From the NCBI GenBank assembly GCA_965263225.1, contig CBDHHG010000009.1, forward strand, positions 148,473 through 212,472: a stretch of DNA of 64,000 nucleotides, given 5' to 3'. A model generated the notes under the pieces. It was not told where the DNA came from, did not search any database, and saw nothing but the letters and a program-made list of their open reading frames with translations. The stretch is from DT-111 sp965263225 (GTDB lineage Bacteria > Bacteroidota > Bacteroidia > Chitinophagales > Saprospiraceae). Below are positions 18,800 through 27,903 of this stretch, in pieces (position 1 is the first letter of the stretch; each line of letters begins with the position of its first letter). Both the position numbers and the translations under genes were made by a program.

Positions 18800-18976
18800 A
18801 GGCTTCATCTTCACTGAGATGGACGAGGAATTCCCAAAATGCCTAAGGTAGAAGGTATCCTAGGTTACGAATTCTTACATCAATTTAAGGTCTGCATCAA
18901 TTTCAAGAAGCGAATGATCTACCTCATACCTTACGAGGAGGGGCATTCCAGGGAAATCTTTACCACGAAAAAGTAG
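18800..18976 (+). pseudogene. Remnant of a retropepsin-like aspartic protease (C-terminus only)
   Basis: From 18839 the frame reads MPKVEGILGYEFLHQFKV followed by CINFKKRMIYLIPYEE and stops at 18974-18976. This is the characteristic C-terminal G-(I/L)-LGY-(D/E)-FL block of Bacteroidota retropepsin-like proteases. Just upstream, in a frame offset by one, the residues FIFTEMDEEFPK continue the same fold; a single missing A in the AAAA run at 18836-18839 would join them. No catalytic DTG segment and no start are left, so only the end of the gene survives. The antisense ORF here is its shadow. Confidence 0.6.
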
Positions 18977-19115
18977 AAGAAATAGCGAGGAAACTTGACA
19001 ATGCGTAACTGATTGACAAAAAGTGGTAACTCTCCTTTTTCGCGGAAAACCCTGGCACCAATTAGAAATGAGTAGCTGATTTAAAATCCTTATTTTGTGG
19101 CAAACACAAGTAATC

Positions 19116-20099
19116 ATGAAAGCTATTCTAATCCCTCAATTTGGTGGTCCAGAAGTCATGCAAATGGGTGAATGGGAAACGCCAGAGCCCGGCCCGAAAG
19201 AAATCCGGGTAGAGATCAAAGCGACGGCCTTGAATCGAGCAGATACTATGCAGCGCCGAGGAGTTTATCCTCCACCTCCTGGAGAGAGTCCTATCTTAGG
19301 TCTGGAAATGGCTGGGATTGTAGATAAAGTAGGGGCAGAGGTGAAAAAGTGGAAGCAGGGCGATCGAGTCTGTGGATTACTTGGCGGCGGTGGATATGCG
19401 GAGTACTGTGTCACGCACGAGGATATGACGATACCTTTGCCAGATGCACTTTCATTTGTGCAAGGGGCGGCGATTCCGGAGGTATTTTTGACGGCTTACC
19501 AAGCCTTACACTGGTTGGCCAAGATACAAGCTGGGGAGAGGGTCCTGGTTCATGCCGGAGCCAGTGGGGTTGGTACGGCCGCGATCCAATTAATTGGCCT
19601 ACATGGAGCCGAGTCAATTGCAACAGCCTCGGCGGGCAAGCACCAAACCTGTTTGGAATTGGGTGCCAGCCATGCAATTGATTACAAGAAAGAAAATTTT
19701 GCGGAGGCCATTCAGAAGCTGACCAATGGTCAGGGCGTGCAAGTGATCATTGATTTCATTGCTGCCCCTTATTTTCAAATGAATCTGGACAGTTTAGCCC
19801 TGGAGGGTCGATTGATCATGCTATCCTTAATTGGTGGCGTGAAAGCAGATGGAATAAACTTGGCGCCTATTTTGCGCAAGCGATTGCAAATTACAGGAAC
19901 CACTTTGCGTGCGCGAAGCCTGGATTACAAAATTGCTCTAACGCAGGATTTACAGATCAATTGCATGCCACACTTTGCTACGGGAAGACTGAAGCCAATC
20001 ATAGACACTGTCATCCCTTGGACAGAAGTGGTACAAGGGCATCAACGAATGGAAAATAACCTCAATACGGGTAAAATCGTAATGGAAGTCAGTCGCTAG
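19116..20099 (+). CDS. NAD(P)H-dependent quinone oxidoreductase (zinc-independent MDR family)
   Basis: 327 residues. The ATG at 19116 (MKAILIPQFGGPEVMQ) is the standard family N-terminus; an upstream TTG adds seven residues and is unlikely. The GroES-like domain has ALNRADTMQRRGVYPPPPG. The Rossmann fold carries VLVHAGASGVGTAAIQL (nucleotide-binding AxGxxG) and DYKKENFAE. The zinc-binding cysteines of alcohol dehydrogenases are absent. It is closest in pattern to PIG3/QorA-type quinone reductases that detoxify quinones or reactive carbonyls in the cytoplasm. It stands alone, with a 5' stretch holding a protease remnant. Confidence 0.92.
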   Translation: MKAILIPQFGGPEVMQMGEWETPEPGPKEIRVEIKATALNRADTMQRRGVYPPPPGESPILGLEMAGIVDKVGAEVKKWKQGDRVCGLLGGGGYAEYCVTHEDMTIPLPDALSFVQGAAIPEVFLTAYQALHWLAKIQAGERVLVHAGASGVGTAAIQLIGLHGAESIATASAGKHQTCLELGASHAIDYKKENFAEAIQKLTNGQGVQVIIDFIAAPYFQMNLDSLALEGRLIMLSLIGGVKADGINLAPILRKRLQITGTTLRARSLDYKIALTQDLQINCMPHFATGRLKPIIDTVIPWTEVVQGHQRMENNLNTGKIVMEVSR

Positions 20100-20177
20100 T
20101 CCGCAGCCAAAATAAGTGAACTAAATCGGCGCAGGAAAATATCTAAAATGGTTTAGTCAAAACAATGGCTTTAGGAA

Positions 20178-22121
20178 TTAGGCTACTTCTTCCTCCGACC
20201 ATTGATGCTGTGGAACGGGCTGAAATAACTCCTCTATTCGTCTGAATAGCCACTTAAAAATAGTGATACCTAGCCAAACCCATCCTCCAGGCCTGGTTAA
20301 CTTACTAATCATCTTGATTACAAAAAGTATTACATCAATGAAGTACATCATACTCCTGTGCATCATATCCAGGGTATTACCATGTGCCTTTAGCTCATCC
20401 GAAGTAGCATTCTTTGGTATGTAGTTGATAGCATCAAAATCCAACTGGAAGCGCGTAAAGATTCGCGGAAGCGGATCTTCTGGACTTTTTCTGGGCGCAA
20501 AAATGGGGCGACCTAATAGTAAATGTGAAAAGTATTGGAAGCCCTTGGCAAATAACTGAAAGCCCTTTCGGATACGGTCAATAATGACCTTAGCAAAAGA
20601 GAAAATTAGGCCAAAGATCTTTTTAAATTGATTAATGATCCATCCAACGATTTTCTTGATTCCTCTTCGTAACCACTGGAAAAAAGACCTATTTCGCAAA
20701 GACACATAGGATACTCTTCTTCGAGACGATGCTCCTGCGGTTGCATAACAACTATCAAGATCCTTTTCATTCAGTATTGCCTTATCAAGCTCTTGATCAT
20801 CAATGTTTTCATTGGCTCTCAACTCCTGGATGAGTATCATTTCATTTTCTCCAGCACTGTCTTTTTCCGTCTGAGCGCTCACATACCCCTTCAAAATCTC
20901 ATGCATGTCCTCTAGGTCAGCTACTACTTGTTTATGCTCAGCATCATGAAACACAGCTCTTTCCACCATTTTACGTCTCCGATTGATAGGTCTCTTTTTG
21001 ACTTTTTTCTTTTGCAAATCATCCTTGATCAGGTCTAGTTCTTGATCCTGTGCCTTGAAGAGGGCCGCATGTGACATAAGTCCCCATTTCCCATCAATTT
21101 CTCCCTGATAAAAGCTAGTTTGCCATAGTTTAAGCTGTAGGAGACGAAAGGCAATGACAGCGTAGATACCTTCATCCAGTGACTTAATCCCCTTTTTGAG
21201 ACGCTTATTATTATTATACCACTTCGGATTCCCTTTCGCAGGCCGTTCAAGGTAAACTAGTTTGATTTTTTTAAGGGTAATTTTCTCTTCCGCCTCTTCC
21301 GTAAACTTATCATACTGATATGAAATGGCGAGCGCTTTGCCATGTACATGCTTGGGTAAAGCAGCAAAAAAGTCTTCAAATAACTGATCAATATTACAGG
21401 TCAATAACCAAAAATCATCTGATATGGTGACATCTTCATCTTCTTTATCCGCCAACCAGAAATCAGTTTCCTTATCCAGTATCTGACTTAAGCTAGCGGT
21501 AAACTTAACCATCGAACGATCAAAAATATAGACGTTTTTCAAAGTCTCATCCATTTCGAAGATGACCCGTATGCGAAAGGCGAGTGAACGGCCGTAGCAA
21601 GAGACCTCCCCTACCCGATAGTTCTCAGGCGGAGACAAGGAACCATCGAAAGAGGTGTAGGTCGAAATAGCCTCGACAATCATGCCCATATGTTGCTCGA
21701 TCCAAATTCTGCTGAGGCCGTCTTCAGGCATAGAGGTTTCCACCAGGTTTCGGATTGAGTTTTCTGTTTCTTCCTGCAGGTAGATTTTAATTCCGGCAAT
21801 AATGGGTGCTAGCAATTTTTCATTCCTCAAGATCGTTTTCTTATTCTTCAAGTAGCTCCTGAATTGCCCCTCTGTAATGTAGCCTAAATCCACTAAATGC
21901 TGCGTGAGTTGATGCCACAACCCACGCAGTTGTTTTTCTTCCATTGCCTTAGCCATACCAAACCCTGGCAAGACAGTATGAACAGGAATCTTATATTCCT
22001 TCGCCATGTCCTTCTCAATCAGTTTCTCCAAGGCCTTTAAGGATTTGCCACCATCGTCGCCCTGGACGATCTGATTGCAGTGCTTCCTGAATTCGGCGAC
22101 TTTTGCAAGATCTGCGGACAT
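20178..22121 (-). CDS. Unknown protein with PG-binding-like segment and amphipathic C-terminus
   Basis: 647 residues, no family recognised, no signal peptide. Residues about 333-360 (LLQLKLWQTSFYQGEIDGKWGLMSHAALFKAQ, in parts) follow the spacing of PG_binding_1 repeats (LQ...G-DG-G...AL..Q). Residues about 360-480 are charged, with KKKVKKRPINRRRK and a likely coiled region. Residues 479-536 form a run of lysine/phenylalanine/isoleucine amphipathic helix (FFQWLRRGIKKIVGWI, FKKIFGLIFSFAKVIIDRIR). Residues 583-630 hold two hydrophobic stretches (YFIDVILFVIKMI; WVWLGITIFKWLF). This is a layout compatible with a membrane-inserting protein or cell-wall-targeted effector. Its start lies 3 bases after the stop of the 143-residue gene, with a GGGGGTG run overlapping that stop, so the two are translationally coupled. 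Confidence 0.7.
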   Translation of the reverse strand: MSADLAKVAEFRKHCNQIVQGDDGGKSLKALEKLIEKDMAKEYKIPVHTVLPGFGMAKAMEEKQLRGLWHQLTQHLVDLGYITEGQFRSYLKNKKTILRNEKLLAPIIAGIKIYLQEETENSIRNLVETSMPEDGLSRIWIEQHMGMIVEAISTYTSFDGSLSPPENYRVGEVSCYGRSLAFRIRVIFEMDETLKNVYIFDRSMVKFTASLSQILDKETDFWLADKEDEDVTISDDFWLLTCNIDQLFEDFFAALPKHVHGKALAISYQYDKFTEEAEEKITLKKIKLVYLERPAKGNPKWYNNNKRLKKGIKSLDEGIYAVIAFRLLQLKLWQTSFYQGEIDGKWGLMSHAALFKAQDQELDLIKDDLQKKKVKKRPINRRRKMVERAVFHDAEHKQVVADLEDMHEILKGYVSAQTEKDSAGENEMILIQELRANENIDDQELDKAILNEKDLDSCYATAGASSRRRVSYVSLRNRSFFQWLRRGIKKIVGWIINQFKKIFGLIFSFAKVIIDRIRKGFQLFAKGFQYFSHLLLGRPIFAPRKSPEDPLPRIFTRFQLDFDAINYIPKNATSDELKAHGNTLDMMHRSMMYFIDVILFVIKMISKLTRPGGWVWLGITIFKWLFRRIEELFQPVPQHQWSEEEVA

Positions 22122-22124
22122 GGC

Positions 22125-22556
22125 TTACACCCCCTTTTTCTTTGTCTTCATCTTGGGCATTAACCGAGCTACAATTTCGGAGCGAGACTTCGCGGCCATA
22201 TCAACCGATTTGAAATGTAGTTCAATTAGGTCCTTCCCCCCTTCACCCAAGTCGTTGGCTACAAAATTATAAGTATCTCTATCGAGATTAATCCGGGTTG
22301 CTGCCACGATAGAGAGATCTCCTTGTGTATTGGTAGTACCATTTATACGTTTGAAGAGTTCATCAAAATTAATGACACTTAGCGTTTGTCCATCAATTTG
22401 CTCATCGTCTTCCGTTACTCTTTCCTCCCTGTCTTCTATTTGAACTTTCAGGCTTCCTGTTACGGTTACTACATCTAGTGTAACCAGATCTTGAATAAAA
22501 CTCATATGCTTAATTTTAGGTGAATAATCAAATTCAACAGGATCTCCTGCATCCAT
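22125..22556 (-). CDS. Unknown small protein coupled to the 647-residue gene
   Basis: 143 residues, no family recognised. It is rich in acidic residues in the middle (VQIEDREERVTEDDEQIDG) and basic at the end (RLMPKMKTKKKGV), with beta-prone segments LVTLDVVTVTGSLKVQ and TQGDLSIVAATRINLD. No signal peptide or membrane span. It precedes the 647-residue gene by 3 bases. A second in-frame ATG at 22505 (MSFIQDLV) is possible. Its size and position upstream of a larger, membrane-active-looking protein would suit an adaptor, chaperone or antidote, but that is inference from context only. Confidence 0.65.
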   Translation of the reverse strand: MDAGDPVEFDYSPKIKHMSFIQDLVTLDVVTVTGSLKVQIEDREERVTEDDEQIDGQTLSVINFDELFKRINGTTNTQGDLSIVAATRINLDRDTYNFVANDLGEGGKDLIELHFKSVDMAAKSRSEIVARLMPKMKTKKKGV

Positions 22557-22698
22557 TTTTTGATACCGCCATCTCAGATCAGTAGCTCACAGGAGGGAAG
22601 ACCCCGCAATTGATGATAACAGATGCAAGACGTGTAGAAATTACCTAAATGATCAAGGAGACAATTGAAATGGGAGCAGTAACACATTTAAGACCAGC

Positions 22699-22706
22699 CA
22701 AAAGTA
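22699..22706 (-). promoter_or_regulatory. -7 element of the 143/647-residue gene pair
   Basis: On the minus strand this reads TACTTTTG, matching TAnnTTTG, and lies 143 bases before the start at 22556. No well-spaced -33 TTTG was found, so the support is modest. Confidence 0.4.
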
Positions 22707-22757
22707 ATAAAACTAAACCAATATTTGGAAGGAGTGCTCATGAAAATGACAGATAAT

Positions 22758-23996
22758 TTAATCTACTTTAACGATGGCCTGGTAAAAGGAGTATTGGTCA
22801 TTCCGAAGGTGAATAGTGTAGAAACCTGCTGGGATATCTTGCAATTGAAACTGATCTTCTGTCACCATAGTTTGATAAATTTTCTTTCCAGAAGCATCAA
22901 TTACAACCACCTGGGCTCCATTCATGGCTCGCCCCTTAATCTTTACCCACCCAACTGTGGGGTTAGGAAATAACAGAACTCCCTTGGCTTGCCCTGGGCG
23001 GCTGTTCAGGCCATTCCCTTCACAAGAGGCCAGGATTTGTGCTCGGGTGGAGCATCCAGATAGGTTTTCAGCAATGGCATAAGAGGCCGAAGGGATTGCG
23101 AGATACTGGCATATACTTTTGACATCACAAATGGATAAAGCGGGATTGGACAATAGCGCTAAATCTTGGATACTTTGCCAGTGGATACTGTCGATTCCCG
23201 TTAGATTGGATAGTACTGGATTATTGTAAACCTGCAACAAGCCATTGATCTCCCGAAGCTTGCCTAAGGAAATGATATTCGTCAGCTGTTGGTTATTAAC
23301 AATCTGTAAAAACCCACCTACGGATGTCAAATTAGAAAGGCCATCAAGTCCGCTGAGACGGATGTTTTGATCAATAATTAGATCGGAACCAATAGTTTGT
23401 AAGAGCTCAAGCGCATGCAAACTCTGCAGCATAGGATTATCATAAATCTGCAAAACCTCTCCTACTCCTTGTAACTGCCCCAATCCGTTCAAACTTGTCA
23501 ATGCCGAATTCGACAAAATGCTGAACTGACCGCCAATCCGAGATAGACTATCAAGACCTGATAATTTCACCAAAGAGCGGTTGGATACTAATGAAAAATC
23601 TTGACCAATGGTATCCAGTTGCTGCAAGCCCTTAAGCTCCCGTAATTCCGCATCATTGGCAATTCGAAAGCTCCCATCTATCCGTTGGAGTGCGGATAGC
23701 CCCTCCACCGACAGCAAGGAGCTATTGTTAAGTAGCAGAAGATTACCGCCAATCTTCAGTACGCCCTCCAAGCCAGAGAGCTGGGTCAAAGCTGAATTAT
23801 TTCGAATCTCCAAGGACTGAGTAATCGTCGTAATATGAGCTAATCCCTCTAATGATTGGATATTGCCAGGTATTTCTTCCTCAATAATAAGGTTACCTAG
23901 CCACGTGGTGCAGTTGGGGTAAGTAGTAGCAAATTCGTCGATATCTGTCTGTGTACGAAGTCGAATATCTTTGTTTGGGCAAGCTTGCCCAAACAA
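22758..23996 (-). CDS. Leucine-rich/receptor-L-like surface protein with type A T9SS sorting domain
   Basis: 412 residues from the only in-frame start codon (TTG, 23996). About ten repeats of ~24 residues (pattern: SLEGL..I..I...L.I.NN..L..L.GL) form a receptor-L/LRR-like solenoid over residues 30-300. The last ~75 residues (LLFPNPTVGWVKIKG...VVVIDASGKKIYQ...LQDIPAGFYTIHL) are a type A T9SS C-terminal domain, so secretion is expected. The TTG start would cut the signal peptide. In the same frame upstream the sequence reads RRRLLENALLCLPLLGSIGLFGQA, a good signal peptide, reaching an ATG at 24067-24069 that is out of frame by one G. The gene therefore probably starts at 24069, with a one-base insertion or error. 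It is last of the heparinase/SusCD strand. Confidence 0.8.
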   Translation of the reverse strand: MFGQACPNKDIRLRTQTDIDEFATTYPNCTTWLGNLIIEEEIPGNIQSLEGLAHITTITQSLEIRNNSALTQLSGLEGVLKIGGNLLLLNNSSLLSVEGLSALQRIDGSFRIANDAELRELKGLQQLDTIGQDFSLVSNRSLVKLSGLDSLSRIGGQFSILSNSALTSLNGLGQLQGVGEVLQIYDNPMLQSLHALELLQTIGSDLIIDQNIRLSGLDGLSNLTSVGGFLQIVNNQQLTNIISLGKLREINGLLQVYNNPVLSNLTGIDSIHWQSIQDLALLSNPALSICDVKSICQYLAIPSASYAIAENLSGCSTRAQILASCEGNGLNSRPGQAKGVLLFPNPTVGWVKIKGRAMNGAQVVVIDASGKKIYQTMVTEDQFQLQDIPAGFYTIHLRNDQYSFYQAIVKVD

Positions 23997-24076
23997 ACCT
24001 ATACTGCCAAGTAAAGGAAGGCATAAGAGCGCATTTTCAAGTAGTCGTCGGCGCGAAAACCTATTCCATATGTTTG

Positions 24077-25966
24077 TTAAGTCCCAGATAAGCGTACCTT
24101 GATTTGTCCCTTCTCTTCTGCAAATAGATACGCTGGATAACGAATCTCAATCCGCTTCAACCCTTCGATCCGCCGGTCAAGAGCAAAGGGAGGCGGATCC
24201 AGCGAAATAACGGAAACGGTCATCTCGGGATGCGAAAGGATATCCAGTTTCAACATTTTTCCATCCTGCCTGAGTATAGCCCCTCCCTTGACCATCTCGA
24301 CCTCAGCAGTGGTCATCAGTTGCCAACTGAGCACCTCCGTGGAAGTAGAAAGTACTAGCTCATCTTCTATCAGTAGCGAGGTAGGGCTGTCCTTGGTAAA
24401 TCTTCTCTGTACATTTTTTAATTGTCCGGCAAAAGTGGGCGACATGTCAAGAAGCACCGTCGGTTTTTCGTTTTGCTTAAATTCGGTGATGGTGGTTAGG
24501 CCATCTACAACGTGTAGGGCATTATTTACCGTTAAAGTACTATGCCCATAGTTGTTCTTGTTCAATAGTTTCCAACGTTCGCAATCTTGACAGCGCCCCC
24601 ACAACTTAAAGCCGGTTTTTTCTAATTGATGATAATTCTGATTACCTGGATCTACTACCCAACGCACACCATTCAGCTCAAAAACAAACGAGCCCGCATC
24701 CATATTGCCATGGTTCACCGTTCCGCGACCGCCCTTGCCCCCAAAGTAATACCGATGCTGATCTGCGCTCCCCCCTGTGAAGAATACAATGGGATTGGCT
24801 CCTTCTCCTTTCCAAGCAGTAGGTATTTTGGTTGCTTGACTGGGGTTGTACTGAGATAGCCAGACTAATCCAGCACCAGCATGCCGAGCCAACTTCCCCA
24901 TCTCTTTTGGACTACGAAGGAATCGTTCTTTTTCGTAATAAATAGGATTGCCAGTGCGAGCCGCGAACCAAGCCAAGGTTAGATCGCCATTCTCTCGTCG
25001 TTTGTCTCCGCAGTCTGCAAAATTGTAATACCAGCCGGAAGGCGCTGTGCTCAATACTCTAAACATGGCACTCTCCTGAAAAGCCGGATAATCCCCTAAC
25101 CCAAAATCCGTCCCGAAGGCACTTTCGAACATAGAGGCAGTCAAGACCGAAAAACTGGTGCCGTACCCCCAGTAGGTTGATCCTTCTGGGTATACCCCAT
25201 CTGGACCGTATTCTACTAGGGCATGTGGCATGCCTTCTAAGGCCCTGCTGATCGTTCTAGCCGCCAATTCTGGCTGTTCTTCAGCTACTACAATGGCGGC
25301 GGCTATCATACCTCCATGACAGACCTGATTCCAATTGTTGGTGCCTTTCACCCAGCCCGTATTACCTTTCTTGTTATAGCTGGGCTGAATTCCCTTTTCC
25401 ACTAAAGCCTGCTTAGCTATAGCTACCGTGGATTTTGGCAGGTCCTTCCCCACCCAATCAATGGCCAGCGCAACGGCCATAGCCATTTCGGCCACATCCA
25501 GGTAATGCGAAGGGTTCCAGTCGCTAAAGGCGCAAACAGCTAGGATTTCTTGATTGATTCGGTCCAGTTGAGCTGGGTCTTTATCTATCCGGTAGACCAT
25601 CCCTAGTACATTCATTCGGTATAAGACCTCTCTAGAAACAGACAGCAACCTACGACCAATCTTAATGCGTTCAGCCACTGGCTTTTTCATAATTTCTTCC
25701 GCATTCAAAAGAAGGGCTTGATACATATTCTGGACTACCTTATCCCGCTTCAGTTTTTTCCGGAGTTGCTTTTCAATCCCAGCGTTTAGGATGAGTCTGG
25801 GAGTCCGCTTGGAAAGATTTTCCTTCAAGTAAGCCACAGACATGGGATTTTCCAGCTGAGGAATGTCTGGGTCGATGCCGCTATTATTGGAAAGGCTTGC
25901 TGCATGAATAGGGATTATGATCAAGATCAATAAACCCGAAATGAAGAAGGAAAACAATCGGTTCAT
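24077..25966 (-). CDS. Heparinase II/III-like polysaccharide lyase
   Basis: 629 residues with signal peptide MNRLFSFFISGLLILIIIPIHA. An alpha/alpha-toroid N-terminal domain includes GTNNWNQVCHGGMIAAA (around residue 210) and YWGYGTSF. The C-terminal beta-sheet domain has the family's RGTVNHGNMDAGSFVFE block (near residue 408), carrying the expected catalytic histidine, and WVVDPGNQNY. Such enzymes cleave uronic-acid-containing glycans by beta-elimination in the periplasm or at the surface; the polymer cannot be told. It sits 135 bases after susD on the same strand, so it is probably the degradative enzyme of this polysaccharide locus. Residues near the catalytic site look intact. Confidence 0.88.
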   Translation of the reverse strand: MNRLFSFFISGLLILIIIPIHAASLSNNSGIDPDIPQLENPMSVAYLKENLSKRTPRLILNAGIEKQLRKKLKRDKVVQNMYQALLLNAEEIMKKPVAERIKIGRRLLSVSREVLYRMNVLGMVYRIDKDPAQLDRINQEILAVCAFSDWNPSHYLDVAEMAMAVALAIDWVGKDLPKSTVAIAKQALVEKGIQPSYNKKGNTGWVKGTNNWNQVCHGGMIAAAIVVAEEQPELAARTISRALEGMPHALVEYGPDGVYPEGSTYWGYGTSFSVLTASMFESAFGTDFGLGDYPAFQESAMFRVLSTAPSGWYYNFADCGDKRRENGDLTLAWFAARTGNPIYYEKERFLRSPKEMGKLARHAGAGLVWLSQYNPSQATKIPTAWKGEGANPIVFFTGGSADQHRYYFGGKGGRGTVNHGNMDAGSFVFELNGVRWVVDPGNQNYHQLEKTGFKLWGRCQDCERWKLLNKNNYGHSTLTVNNALHVVDGLTTITEFKQNEKPTVLLDMSPTFAGQLKNVQRRFTKDSPTSLLIEDELVLSTSTEVLSWQLMTTAEVEMVKGGAILRQDGKMLKLDILSHPEMTVSVISLDPPPFALDRRIEGLKRIEIRYPAYLFAEEKGQIKVRLSGT

Positions 25967-26053
25967 AGGTTTGATTTTAAAGCTGTAACAAGCGTTGCCC
26001 TAGCTGTAGCTTATGGATGGAGAGGCTGAAGAGGGCCTTACTCCCTGATTGAT

Positions 26054-26090
26054 AAAGGCACTGGAACCCAAAGGAGGTTCCAGCACCTTT
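26054..26090 (-). terminator. Terminator-like hairpin between susD and the heparinase-like gene
   Basis: AAAGG..CTGGAACC (26054-26068) pairs with GGTTCCAG..CCTTT (26076-26090), interrupted by a two-base mismatch, over a 7-base loop. On the minus strand a short T-run (CTTTATC) follows. It lies just past the susD stop (26101) and may reduce read-through into the lyase gene. Confidence 0.55.
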
Positions 26091-26100
26091 TCACTCACTT

Positions 26101-27891
26101 TTACCAACCAGGGTTCTGTTTCAAATTTGGATTCTGGGACAATGCACTGATCGGCATTGGCCAGAGGTAATGTTTACTCTCATCAAAAACAGGGTTTTCA
26201 TAGTCTGTCCCCTTGTATATTTCTAGATACTCAACACCATCCACCATACCGGATTGAACCGTTACCGTTCCATCGGGATCTACGGCTGTTCGATTCGCTT
26301 CATCCCAACGCATGCCATAGTCTTTCTGTTCTAGTTTTTTGCCTTGCTTCCATCGTCGCAAATCATCATAGCGGAAGCCTTCCATGAACAACTCTATTCT
26401 TCGTTCACGGCGAATTTCAGCTAATACTGCCGAAATTCCGTCATCAGCGTAGCGAGGATCCATTTCCGGGTTGGCATCCAGATGCACCATACCAACGCGA
26501 TCACGTAGTAGATTGATGCTAATGTCAAGGTCTTCTTGAGAGATCGTTCCACCCCCCAATTCACACTTTGCTTCGGCATAATTCAATAAGGCTTCTCCAA
26601 ATCTCAAAGTGATAGCTGGTGTTTCAGAAGAATTATAAGAAGCATGTGCTGCACCCACCTCGTACACTTTAATAATATGATAGCCCGTATACACCCTCAA
26701 TCCACCTGCCATTCCTTGTACACGCGGATAGGTGTACCGGTCAAAATCATGATTACCGTAACGATAAATGGCTTGGTCATCAGGATGGAGGATCGTTTGT
26801 CGCAGGCGAGGATCACGGTTTTCAAAGATTTCTTTGTACACCGCATCGCCTTTATACAATGGAGATAGTGTAATCGGCTTTCCATCTGTACACAAGTAGT
26901 CTTCCACCATACTCTTAGTCGCACCGCCATTATAGCTTCGATGATAACTTTGAACGTGATTAGTGAAAATCCCACGCTCATATCTTCTCCAATAGAGTAC
27001 TTCTGGGTTTCCAGTAAGATCCGTCATGCGATGGCTAGCATTGTAGTCGCTAGTAGGATCACCTGTTTGATAAAGAGAATAAGGTCCATCCTGCATTAGT
27101 TCTAGTGCAGCATTAGCAGCTTCAGTCAACCATTGTTCTGCCCCAGACAATCCATGGTACTTACGCCAGGTGCCTTCGAAAAGAGCTACTCTAGATTTTA
27201 TCAGTAAAGCCCCCCAACGGTTAATTCTACCAGGGGCATTGCCATCACCCCAATCATTGGGCAGATGCTGCGTGGCAAAATTCAAATCTTCCAGCACTTT
27301 ACTCATCACGAAATCCCGATCATCACGCTCCCCATTCAGAATCTCTTCGTCATCGGTGCTCAGCTCTCTATCTACCCATTGGGCCGTACCGAATTTAGAA
27401 ATCTTATCAGCATAGAACCAGCCACGCATCAGGCGTGCTTCACCAATGTACTTATTTCGCGCCTCATCAGTTATCTGAGCCTTGTCATAATTATCCATTC
27501 CGACATTAATAGCTCTGAGGAAATCAAATCCACGATAACCATATGGAAATGGGCCATTGGGTGGAAAATGCTTACCCGCTCTTACTCTTTGGTATAGATC
27601 ATGTCTTGGGTGGCGAGGAGCAGTATTGTCAGAAAAACCGCTAATGTGCCAGATGCCATATCTGTGGCTATTAAAGGCATCTCGATGCCCCATAAAGATA
27701 GGTACGTTCTCATCGATACGAGCCAAATGATAGAGGCTATTGTTGTATACTCTTAGGTCATTTTCTGTATTCCAGAAAGATGAATTACTGATTTCGTCCA
27801 ACGGGACTTTATCCAAAAATTCATCATTGCAACTGAGGGACAATAGTCCTAGAAAAGCGACTAAACCAGTCTTTATTAAATACTTTTTCAT
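26101..27891 (-). CDS. SusD/RagB family nutrient-binding lipoprotein
   Basis: 596 residues. A lipoprotein signal MKKYLIKTGLVAFLGLLSLS precedes Cys21, and DEFLDKVPLDEIS is the usual SusD start. Helical TPR-like elements follow (ARLMRGWFYADKISKFG; WGALLIKSRVALFEGTW; RFGEALLNYAEAKCELGG), then the RRERRIELFMEGFRYDDLRRWKQG block, and the C-terminus LWPMPISALSQNPNLKQNPGW, all diagnostic. It caps the SusC barrel on the outer surface and binds glycan. It begins 12 bases after the susC stop and is intact, unlike SusC and FecR. Confidence 0.95.
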   Translation of the reverse strand: MKKYLIKTGLVAFLGLLSLSCNDEFLDKVPLDEISNSSFWNTENDLRVYNNSLYHLARIDENVPIFMGHRDAFNSHRYGIWHISGFSDNTAPRHPRHDLYQRVRAGKHFPPNGPFPYGYRGFDFLRAINVGMDNYDKAQITDEARNKYIGEARLMRGWFYADKISKFGTAQWVDRELSTDDEEILNGERDDRDFVMSKVLEDLNFATQHLPNDWGDGNAPGRINRWGALLIKSRVALFEGTWRKYHGLSGAEQWLTEAANAALELMQDGPYSLYQTGDPTSDYNASHRMTDLTGNPEVLYWRRYERGIFTNHVQSYHRSYNGGATKSMVEDYLCTDGKPITLSPLYKGDAVYKEIFENRDPRLRQTILHPDDQAIYRYGNHDFDRYTYPRVQGMAGGLRVYTGYHIIKVYEVGAAHASYNSSETPAITLRFGEALLNYAEAKCELGGGTISQEDLDISINLLRDRVGMVHLDANPEMDPRYADDGISAVLAEIRRERRIELFMEGFRYDDLRRWKQGKKLEQKDYGMRWDEANRTAVDPDGTVTVQSGMVDGVEYLEIYKGTDYENPVFDESKHYLWPMPISALSQNPNLKQNPGW

Positions 27892-27903
27892 TGTCTTTAC
27901 TTT

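Noticed and set aside
18875..19117. 80-codon minus-strand ORF
   Set aside because: It is the shadow of the retropepsin-like remnant on the plus strand, and its amino acid order has no support.
19349..19681. 110-codon ORF inside the quinone oxidoreductase gene
   Set aside because: It overlaps a clear, full-length enzyme in another frame and has cysteine/tryptophan-rich nonsense composition.
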